Notes under the pieces: generated by a model
Databases searched by the model: none
What the model was told of the DNA's origin: nothing
Seen by the model: the letters and a program-made list of their open reading frames with translations, nothing else
Shown here: one piece after another, positions 1 to 4,807 of the stretch
How the letters are laid out: each line of letters begins with the position of its first letter
Numbering within the stretch: the stretch's first letter is position 1
Made by a program: the position numbers and the translations under genes
NCBI GenBank assembly: GCA_019322385.1
Contig: JAHWIS010000010.1
Location: 1-5,224 of the forward strand
Direction of reading: 5' to 3'
DNA from: Candidatus Woesearchaeota archaeon
GTDB taxonomy: Archaea; Nanobdellota; Nanobdellia; Woesearchaeales; UBA11576
DNA length: 5,224 nucleotides

Positions 1-238
1 CAACAATTATCTTACCCAACGTTCCCAGAAGCGGCTTCTGCGCTTTCTTCTTCAGCCTTGGCCTGTAATACCAAAGGAAGCCTAGCGGGGCTATGCCGAT
101 AGGTGTCTCACCAGCCAATCCTCTTCCTGCCTTTAGCCATCTATAAATGAAATAGATAAACAATAGAAGGATAACGACAAAGATAATTATTACATGAATA
201 GGAATGTCTGCACCTTTTTTCCCGAGCCTCTTCTTCAT
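1..238 (-). CDS. Single-helix membrane protein, N-terminal part (3' end outside window)
   Basis: From ATG 238-236 the frame is open to the left edge, giving 79 residues of a gene that continues outside the window. It starts MKKRLGKKGADIPIH, followed by a strongly hydrophobic helix at about residues 14-33. The K-G|A site before the helix could be a class III signal like those of the upstream genes, but it is a weaker match. After the helix comes a Gly-rich stretch, then PLGFLWYYRPRLKKKAQKP, which is aromatic and basic. Such a positive patch right after a helix would fit a cytoplasmic side better than an exported one, so topology is uncertain. The start is supported by GGTG 5 bases upstream and a TATA box 33 bases upstream. 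I do not recognise the family. Its position after the CP-motif genes suggests it belongs to the same system, with separate or extra transcription. Confidence 0.75.
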   Translation of the reverse strand, partial: MKKRLGKKGADIPIHVIIIFVVILLLFIYFIYRWLKAGRGLAGETPIGIAPLGFLWYYRPRLKKKAQKPLLGTLGKIIV

Positions 239-243
239 ATAAA

Positions 244-247
244 CACC
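244..247 (-). promoter_or_regulatory. Ribosome binding site GGTG for the leftmost gene
   Basis: GGTG on the minus strand lies 5 bases before ATG 238-236, the first start codon after the upstream stop in this frame. It fixes the start of the partial gene. Confidence 0.5.
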
Positions 248-270
248 AAAGCAGAAACAGCCATATATGA

Positions 271-278
271 TATATAAA
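271..278 (-). promoter_or_regulatory. Archaeal TATA box TTTATATA
   Basis: TTTATATA on the minus strand (278 to 271) lies in the only real intergenic gap of the window (239-292). Transcription would be expected to start about 25 bases downstream, near 250, giving a leader of about 10 bases that still contains the GGTG site before ATG 238. This suggests that the leftmost gene has its own promoter. No convincing BRE is seen. An 11-base palindrome (AGGTA-T-TACCT on the plus strand, 288-298) sits 10 bases from the box and overlaps the upstream TAA; it could be an operator or chance. Confidence 0.5.
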
Positions 279-292
279 CCTAACGAAAGGTA

Positions 293-649
293 TTACCTGA
301 ATTTCTGGTCTAGCTGGCTTATTGGCAGTGCTTTGCAACCTAATCCGGCAAGAACTTCAGGGTCGTACTCAACAAGCATTATATTTGCGCTGTGGTCCTC
401 CTGACCAGATATCATCATTACAGCTATAGGAGATTCTCCAGGTTTTGTCTTGAAAAATATTATGCCTGGCCTGCCAGGCAAATCAAAAATCATGTCCTTT
501 GCCCAACCAACGCGATAGCTGGTAAAAAGTATTGCATAGCGCTTGTTTCCATCCAAATAATTGCTATTATATTTCTCAATTCCGCTACGCCCTTCTTTTG
601 AAAGAGGTATGCCGATAAAATAATCATAATACTTCTGGCGCCTTGGGGA
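293..649 (-). pseudogene. In-frame C-terminal continuation of the CP-motif gene beyond UAG (118 codons)
   Basis: Directly after TAG 652-650 the same frame stays open to TAA 295-293. It reads SPRRQKYYDYFIGIPLS and later RYAILFTSYRVGW, GIIFFKTKP, IMLVEYDPEV and GLGCKALPIS. Its pattern matches the C-terminal half of the 314-residue neighbour: an aromatic helix, then LDxxxR followed by a hydrophobic strand ending in VG, more strands, and a late cysteine (residue 277 if UAG counts as 172; Cys309 in the neighbour). There is no ATG or GTG near its beginning and no ribosome binding site. The only early candidate is TTG at 556-554, which would start in the middle of the domain. It is therefore best read as the rest of the same gene. 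I label it pseudogene because a nonsense mutation is the simplest reading, but UAG read-through, including pyrrolysine, is not excluded. Confidence 0.65.
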
Positions 650-1165
650 CTATACATTAGGCACTGTCTCGTCAAGCAGGAAACGAGGAAGACCTTTAAG
701 CTTTGTAGACTTGTCCTCAAATTCAATGACAGAATGGAAATGACAAAACCTTGCTTCGTTGGCCTTTAACACGCCTGTTGATCCTCTGAATATACTCCAG
801 CTCTCTGCCATCAGGTTTGCGATCTGCCTTCTCAGGTCCCTGTCGTCATCGCCTTCGATAACAGGGTACTTTGTAGGGCAGTTTATCTTGGATGTCTCTG
901 CCCCTGCTATATCAGGTGAAACAACTGCAGATACAACAGGAGATTCCTTTTCGGCAACACCTATAGCAAAATCCTCAAGCTTTCCAATTCCTGTATAGCT
1001 TGCCAAAGAAGCCTTGCATGTTGTAATATATGTATTATGTGCAGAAGCTTTGGCTGCTGATTGGAAAAGGAATATAACAGCGATTATACCTACTGCGAAT
1101 ATCACTGCGCTGACTAAAGCTATCATTGTAGCAGACATGGCTTTTTTTGATTTTTTGTTGAACAT
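650..1165 (-). CDS. Membrane-anchored exported protein with CP motif, paralog of the upstream gene; ends at an in-frame UAG (171 aa)
   Basis: The protein starts MFNKKSKKA|MSAT with one hydrophobic helix at about residues 13-36, again a class III-like signal. Motifs follow the same order as in the 314-residue neighbour: Cys50 in TTCKAS, Cys96 in INCPTKYPVIE, a helix with IANLMAESW, then FCHFHSVIEFE. Two cysteines of the neighbour are missing: CW is ESW here (Ser122), and CxxC is CHFH (Cys141, His144). The frame ends at TAG 652-650, but the same frame then runs open for 118 more codons that resemble the rest of the neighbour. As 171 residues the protein would lack its C-terminal domain, against 314 in the paralog; with the continuation it would be about 290. 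So this is either a truncated gene, a decayed gene, or one whose UAG is read through. The start is supported by an AGGT site and by the basic leader. Confidence 0.75.
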   Translation of the reverse strand: MFNKKSKKAMSATMIALVSAVIFAVGIIAVIFLFQSAAKASAHNTYITTCKASLASYTGIGKLEDFAIGVAEKESPVVSAVVSPDIAGAETSKINCPTKYPVIEGDDDRDLRRQIANLMAESWSIFRGSTGVLKANEARFCHFHSVIEFEDKSTKLKGLPRFLLDETVPNV

Positions 1166-1172
1166 TATACTG

Positions 1173-1176
1173 ACCT
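1173..1176 (-). promoter_or_regulatory. Ribosome binding site AGGT overlapping the upstream TAG stop
   Basis: AGGT on the minus strand lies 7 bases before ATG 1165-1163 and uses two bases of the preceding TAG stop (1177-1175). It supports separate initiation of this gene, and so supports the TAG at 1175 being a true stop. Confidence 0.45.
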
Positions 1177-2119
1177 AATTTACAAGACGGGTGCAAAAGT
1201 CCCTATCGCTAAGGCTGCTCTCTGGCGCGACTAGAATCTGTTGTGACAGGTGAACACCTTCTAGTTTCTTATCTCCCATAGGCGTAGGGATAATCACTGT
1301 TTCGCCGGCATGCCCAATACCCATTTTAAAGACTTTAAAGTATTCATCTGATTCCTTTGCTTCAAGTATTAAGCTATGGCTTTCTAGAGTTCTTGCATCT
1401 TCGTCATAAGTCTGTTCTGGACTAGAAACTCCAAGTCCCCAACCTAAAAAATGGCTGGCAGACTCTATCCTTTTCTCCTGCTCTGATGGCCCAACCCACC
1501 ACACGACAACCAATCTTTCATCCAGGCTGAATTCAGAAGTCTGCAATTCCTTGTATTTACCTAATGTATTCAAGAGGGTTCTTGAAGGCCGCCTTCCTGT
1601 TACAGACTCGTAAAGGGTTGTCTTCAAACTTGGAGGCTTTTTAGCGACCATATAATAATGGAAATCCTTTATCGCATAATTCTGCTTTTTTGCTGCTTCT
1701 CTTAATTCCTTGTCAAACTTTATCTCTGCACAAATAAGGCAGAACTTCTCCAAATTAGCAATCTTTCCATAAGGATTTCCCGTGCCTAAATCTGCCCAGC
1801 ATTTCTGCATCTCTTTTGCTATTGCATTCTTGACAAGTTCGTCGTCTATCTTTCTTCTCTTTTCTACCTTATCCAGCTCTATTTCAGGATATCTTCTAGG
1901 GCAATCCATACCAAATGCACGATCGACTCCGGCTTTGGTGCCGTATTCATTAAAAAAAGCTTCAAGGCTGCAAATAGTCCTGTCTTTGGACTCATCTGTT
2001 TTTTCACCCCATTGCAGCCATAAGACTGTGACTGCTATAAGTCCTGCAGCTATGATTATCAAAGGGAGTGCAAAGCCGGACAATACAGCTTTCCTTGATC
2101 TGGACATTCTGTTTTTCAT
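1175..2119 (-). CDS. Membrane-anchored exported protein with CP and CxxC motifs, 314 aa
   Basis: The N-terminus MKNRMSRSRKA|VLSG is strongly basic and is followed by one hydrophobic helix at about residues 12-36, a class III-like signal. The exported part has Cys50, Cys73 in MDCPRRYPEIE, Cys107 in KCW, the pair Cys127/Cys130 in FCLIC, and Cys309 near the C-terminus, so three disulfides are possible. A probable helix (IDDELVKNAIAKEMQKCW) separates the CP and CxxC motifs. The C-terminal half has hydrophobic strands (RLVVVWWVG, ETVIIPTP). The next gene is a paralog with the same motif order. Its start overlaps the microprotein stop (ATGA), and it ends in TAG at 1177-1175, nine bases before the next ATG. 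G+C is lower here than in the four genes upstream. The CxxC resembles a thioredoxin-type site in spacing only; a structural disulfide is more likely. I recall this CP...CW...CxxC family in DPANN archaea without a known function. Confidence 0.85.
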   Translation of the reverse strand: MKNRMSRSRKAVLSGFALPLIIIAAGLIAVTVLWLQWGEKTDESKDRTICSLEAFFNEYGTKAGVDRAFGMDCPRRYPEIELDKVEKRRKIDDELVKNAIAKEMQKCWADLGTGNPYGKIANLEKFCLICAEIKFDKELREAAKKQNYAIKDFHYYMVAKKPPSLKTTLYESVTGRRPSRTLLNTLGKYKELQTSEFSLDERLVVVWWVGPSEQEKRIESASHFLGWGLGVSSPEQTYDEDARTLESHSLILEAKESDEYFKVFKMGIGHAGETVIIPTPMGDKKLEGVHLSQQILVAPESSLSDRDFCTRLVN

Positions 2120-2229
2120 TTCAGGACTCCTGTCATGCCTTTGTAAAACAAGTAAGCCAGGATCAGTATGCCTGCGACAGTCAGCAGTATCTTAGCGAGC
2201 TGCGACCAATTGATTGCTCTCCAGTCCAT
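2116..2229 (-). CDS. Single-helix membrane microprotein, 37 aa
   Basis: This is a small gene filling the only apparent gap between its two neighbours. The protein starts MDWRAINWSQLAKILL and ends GMTGVLK. It has an amphipathic, Trp-containing start, one hydrophobic helix at about residues 11-29, a Lys on each side, and no cysteine. It lacks the class III cleavage pattern of its neighbours, so it is probably a plain membrane helix and not a pilin. Three facts support it: the AGGTGA site 4 bases upstream, the fit between the upstream stop (TAA 2242-2240) and the downstream start, and the ATGA overlap in which its TGA shares bases with ATG 2119-2117 of the next gene. It could be a scaffold or a chaperone-like partner for the pilin-like proteins, but this is a guess; I do not recognise the family. 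Confidence 0.72.
   Translation of the reverse strand: MDWRAINWSQLAKILLTVAGILILAYLFYKGMTGVLK
2127..2131 (-). promoter_or_regulatory. Ribosome binding site AGGAG for the 314-residue gene
   Basis: AGGAG on the minus strand lies 7 bases before ATG 2119-2117, inside the end of the microprotein gene. It favours this start over the in-frame ATG at 2107-2105, four codons downstream. Confidence 0.6.
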
Positions 2230-2233
2230 TGTT

Positions 2234-2239
2234 TCACCT
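2234..2239 (-). promoter_or_regulatory. Ribosome binding site AGGTGA for the 37-residue membrane microprotein
   Basis: AGGTGA on the minus strand lies 4 bases before ATG 2229-2227 and directly follows the TAA stop of the upstream gene. It is the strongest archaeal Shine-Dalgarno match in the window and is the main evidence that the tiny frame after it is a real gene. Confidence 0.75.
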
Positions 2240-2752
2240 TTATACACAAATAAAAATCTTCAATGTAAGTAAGCCCCTGTTTGTGGGGAGGAAAAATGAT
2301 TCTGATTCTCCTGGGAGGGTTTTGCTAGCAGGGCAGTCATCGTGGTGGAGGTAGACTATCTTTCCCTCCAGTGTCTTTTCAGTGCCTGCAGTCAGGTAGT
2401 ATTTCTGGTTCCATATGTCAAGGGTGTCTGCGAGTATCAGTTCGATTGTGCTTGAGACGTATTCGCAGGATTTCCTGCCGTCTCCGCAGGTTATTGTGCC
2501 TCCTGCCTCTGGCCATTCAGCACAGTCTATCAAAAGGTCCTTCACTGCAGTCCCTCTGCAGTTCTCTGTTGTAGAGGCCATCAATGCAAGTCCGAGGTTA
2601 GATGCCATCTGGGTCCTTGAGAATGACTGACGCGTCTCAGGAGGCTTCTTTAGCACGACAAACTTGATAGCGAATAGCACACCAACTATCAATAGTATGA
2701 CAACTATCATAAGTCCCATGATCTCCAACTGGGCTCTTGTGTTTTTTTTCAT
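2240..2752 (-). CDS. Pilin-like membrane-anchored protein of the RAQLEIMGL type, 170 aa
   Basis: The protein starts MKKNTRAQLEIMGL. It has an A|Q class III-like site with Glu at +3, one hydrophobic helix at about residues 12-33, and an exported domain of about 135 residues with six cysteines (65, 77, 89, 96, 140, 169). These suggest up to three disulfides. The stretch STIELILADTLDIWNQKYYL is probably helical, and the chain ends in a hydrophobic strand closing with ICV. Start ATG 2752-2750 sits one base after the TAA of the upstream gene. A GTG at 2782 would add ten residues that overlap the upstream gene and spoil the short basic leader, so I reject it. No ribosome binding site is seen. I recall the RAQLEIMGL..I..L family as common and unnamed in Woesearchaeota/Pacearchaeota. 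Confidence 0.87.
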   Translation of the reverse strand: MKKNTRAQLEIMGLMIVVILLIVGVLFAIKFVVLKKPPETRQSFSRTQMASNLGLALMASTTENCRGTAVKDLLIDCAEWPEAGGTITCGDGRKSCEYVSSTIELILADTLDIWNQKYYLTAGTEKTLEGKIVYLHHDDCPASKTLPGESESFFLPTNRGLLTLKIFICV

Positions 2753-2753
2753 T

Positions 2754-3236
2754 TTAGCTATATGTCGTAACTTCCAACACACCGAAATAATATATGTCAG
2801 ATGTCGTGTTGTAAAGCGAAATAGGGATATGGGTTACAGGTGCTGATGTGAAATCGGCTTTTGGGTTGTCATACAGCACCCATTCACCGCCTTCAGGGTA
2901 TATCTGGATCAATTTTATCGTGGTTGTTCCGAAGTCGTTCTGGTAGACATTCAATCCTTTTGGTGTTGCAGTGACTTTAGAGAGACCGATAAGCTTGTAG
3001 ATGTCAAAACAGCTCGCCCTTACTACATTCGACTCTGTGCACTGAGCCTCTGGAAGGAAAGAGATTGTCTGGGCAAGCTCAACAGCGCGCAGCTCGTAAG
3101 CCTCTGCTATCTCCTGCCTCACTGAGGTGCGCTGCAGGTTCATGTAGAACACAGCACCGACTATCAAGATTATGAAGAACACGAACATGATGGCGATTGT
3201 CTCGCCCATCTTTATCTGGGATCTTCTGTTTCTCAT
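2754..3236 (-). CDS. Pilin-like membrane-anchored protein of the SQIKMGETIA type, 160 aa
   Basis: The N-terminus MRNRRSQIKMGETIA leads into one hydrophobic helix at about residues 12-32. It is followed by a helical stalk (33-60) and a compact exported domain with two cysteines at 66 and 76, likely one disulfide. The domain ends in a strand-rich part (WVLYD, THIPISLYN, YYFGVLEV). I take ATG 3236-3234, two bases after the TGA of the upstream gene. A TTG at 3242-3240 overlapping that stop would add only two residues. No ribosome binding site is visible, so re-initiation or coupling is likely. The R-S|Q site has Ser where Ala or Gly is more usual, but it fits a class III signal. From memory this is a recurrent, unnamed DPANN family (SQIKMGETIA..F.FF). 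The function is unknown, and a minor pilin role is inferred from its neighbours. Confidence 0.85.
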   Translation of the reverse strand: MRNRRSQIKMGETIAIMFVFFIILIVGAVFYMNLQRTSVRQEIAEAYELRAVELAQTISFLPEAQCTESNVVRASCFDIYKLIGLSKVTATPKGLNVYQNDFGTTTIKLIQIYPEGGEWVLYDNPKADFTSAPVTHIPISLYNTTSDIYYFGVLEVTTYS

Positions 3237-3238
3237 CT

Positions 3239-4276
3239 TCAATATATCAAAGGACAGGACTGCAGCTGCAATCTCGTGTTGGTGTCCCTAAGATCTGATT
3301 TTGCATTCCCTATCGCGGTATAGTCTGCAACATCAAGAGGATAATCATCAGTGGCTGTAACCAGACTGTTTATGTCTGAGTTGCGCCTGTAAAAGCCCTC
3401 GCAGTTCGTAGCGTCGAACATCGGAGCCATCTCATTCAGCTTCTCATAATAGACGCTTGAGACTATATTAAGCCTTGAGTAAGCCCTTTTCACAAGGCAG
3501 TCATACTCATCAGGCTTGTCAGCAAAGATTGCGCCGTAAAGGATCTCATCCTCTATGTAGCGATAGACCTGGCCTGAAGTGATAAGTCCTGTCTCTGACT
3601 GGACAAGGAACTGCACAGATCTCTCACCTGTATTCACCTTGAGCCCTGAAACATCTACACCATCCAGGCCGATAGGGATGTCAAAGGAAGGCGCTGTCTG
3701 GTCGACAAATATGAACCTCACATGCCTGTCACCCTCATCACTAAGTGTTATGTAATTTGACATTAAGACTGTCTGCTTGGTGAGCTTGTCAGGCAGTGCA
3801 TCATATATCTTTTCTGCAGCCCTTCCATCACCCACAACAACATATTTCACTAATGGAGATGTGATGTAAAGGAAGCTTGTTACCTTGTAAGGCACGTTCC
3901 AGTCCAATGTCCAGGTGATGATGCTATTGCCCTCGACATACTCTGGGGCAAACACCACACGGCTGCCAAGACGCTGGCTTGCAGGGCCTATGTAATAGTC
4001 ATTGCAGGTAAAGCGGATAGATATCTCAGGAGTCGGTATCTCCTGCACAGTGCCTGAAGATACCTTTGCGCTTACAAGGATTGTGTTCAACTGCTGGGAG
4101 ATCTTACCTGAAAACTTTGCCTCAGAAGCAGAACGCTGCTTTACCACAATAAATGCAAAGAAGGCGATGATTAACGCTCCGACTATCAAGACAAAGATCC
4201 AATTGAACTGGGTCTCTGCCTGAGCCTTCCTGCTCTTCCTTATCCTGTCTGGAAAACGGAACTTTTTTGCTCGCAT
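3239..4276 (-). CDS. Large pilin-like membrane-anchored exported protein, 345 aa
   Basis: This is the longest protein of the cluster. It has a 17-residue basic leader (7 of its residues are Arg, 4 are Lys) ending RKSRKA|QAETQFNW, then one hydrophobic helix at about residues 25-45 and an exported domain of about 300 residues. Cysteines are at 91, 260, 292 and 341. Residues 144-192 alternate hydrophobic strands and helices (KYVVVGDGRAAEKIYDALPD, later VRFIFVD), which could be an alpha/beta fold, though no catalytic motif is clear. Start ATG 4276-4274 lies 7 bases after the upstream TGA. There is no strong ribosome binding site, only a purine run, so translation is probably coupled. The A|Q site and E at +3 resemble archaeal type IV pilin N-termini. 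I recall relatives with the ..FNWIFVLI.GA.I motif in DPANN genomes, without a known function. Confidence 0.85.
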   Translation of the reverse strand: MRAKKFRFPDRIRKSRKAQAETQFNWIFVLIVGALIIAFFAFIVVKQRSASEAKFSGKISQQLNTILVSAKVSSGTVQEIPTPEISIRFTCNDYYIGPASQRLGSRVVFAPEYVEGNSIITWTLDWNVPYKVTSFLYITSPLVKYVVVGDGRAAEKIYDALPDKLTKQTVLMSNYITLSDEGDRHVRFIFVDQTAPSFDIPIGLDGVDVSGLKVNTGERSVQFLVQSETGLITSGQVYRYIEDEILYGAIFADKPDEYDCLVKRAYSRLNIVSSVYYEKLNEMAPMFDATNCEGFYRRNSDINSLVTATDDYPLDVADYTAIGNAKSDLRDTNTRLQLQSCPLIY

Positions 4277-4283
4277 CTTTCAT

Positions 4284-4796
4284 TCAACTGTAGCTTGAGA
4301 TCTCCACCCTGTCTCCGAGACCTGTCAATTGGAGATTGATCTTGTTATTAAAAACATCAAAGCAGAGGAAATTCCCATGTTCCATCACGATATTACCGAC
4401 ATCAAAGCTCTCACTGCCATCAGGGATCAGGAAAACATTGTTCCTACCAGTCTTCCAGCCAGAACACACAATAGGCTGGTGATACTTCTCCCTTCCAGCC
4501 CTGCTCTGGCAGATATCACTGGTCTCGATAGCCTCTTCGCTCAGGCCCTTGTCGACAAAACACACCAGCTCGTACTTTCCAGGCACGTCGATGTCAGGCC
4601 TTTTCACAGAGCCATAATCAGAAGCGATCGACTTCACAGCATTCTCGACGCTCTTCTGCATTGTGATGTACTCGACTTCCTCGCCCCGCTCTGTAAATCC
4701 CTTTATGGCAGAATAGCCGTATACAATTATCAGGCCTACAATAACGATAGCTGTTATGTAGATGAATATCTGTCCGGCAACCTGTGCCTTTTTCAT
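4284..4796 (-). CDS. Pilin-like membrane-anchored exported protein, 170 aa
   Basis: The protein starts MKKAQVAGQIF. It has a short basic N-terminus, an A|Q site that fits an archaeal class III (prepilin-type) signal, and one hydrophobic helix at about residues 8-28. This should leave the N-terminus inside and about 140 residues outside. After the helix comes a charged, probably helical stretch (residues 33-60). A mostly beta-looking domain follows, with four cysteines at 79, 96, 111 and 145, enough for two disulfides. The ATG is chosen because of the GAGGTG site just before it. The stop is 7 bases before the next start, so it is in one operon with its neighbours. I recall similar AQV.GQIF proteins in Woesearchaeota-like genomes, mostly annotated as hypothetical. 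Export and anchoring are well supported by sequence; a role as a minor pilin or pseudopilin is inference. Confidence 0.85.
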   Translation of the reverse strand: MKKAQVAGQIFIYITAIVIVGLIIVYGYSAIKGFTERGEEVEYITMQKSVENAVKSIASDYGSVKRPDIDVPGKYELVCFVDKGLSEEAIETSDICQSRAGREKYHQPIVCSGWKTGRNNVFLIPDGSESFDVGNIVMEHGNFLCFDVFNNKINLQLTGLGDRVEISSYS

Positions 4797-4801
4797 GCTT
4801 A

Positions 4802-4807
4802 GCACCT
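4802..4807 (-). promoter_or_regulatory. Ribosome binding site GAGGTG for the 170-residue pilin-like gene
   Basis: GAGGTG on the minus strand lies 5 bases before ATG 4796-4794. It decides the start: the GTG at 4805-4803, which would add MLS, is itself part of this site. The site overlaps the TGA stop (4809-4807) of the upstream gene, which suggests translational coupling. Confidence 0.7.

Noticed and set aside
141..338. Minus-strand frame of 65 codons across the gap before the leftmost gene
   Set aside because: It overlaps the partial gene at 1-238 in another frame. That gene has a start site, a membrane helix and a basic leader, while this frame has none of these.
293..556. A separate gene starting at TTG 556
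   Set aside because: The frame is open well before this codon, there is no ribosome binding site, and the start would cut the domain. It is better explained as the remainder of the gene interrupted at 650.
490..726. Minus-strand frame of 78 codons crossing the UAG at 650 in another frame
   Set aside because: I considered whether a frameshift into this frame could bypass the UAG. Its sequence does not resemble the paralog, while the original frame does, so no shift is needed.
1782..2195. Open frame of 137 codons on the plus strand
   Set aside because: It is opposite the 314-residue gene and the microprotein. Its apparent hydrophobic stretches come from the complement of coding sequence.
2750..2782. 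GTG start ten codons upstream for the RAQLEIMGL gene
   Set aside because: It would overlap the end of the upstream gene and place a non-basic extension before the class III signal; ATG 2752 gives the usual short basic leader.
4329..4802. Open frame of 157 codons on the plus strand
   Set aside because: It lies opposite the well-supported 170-residue pilin-like gene, with no ribosome binding site and no recognisable domain; it is a shadow of that gene.
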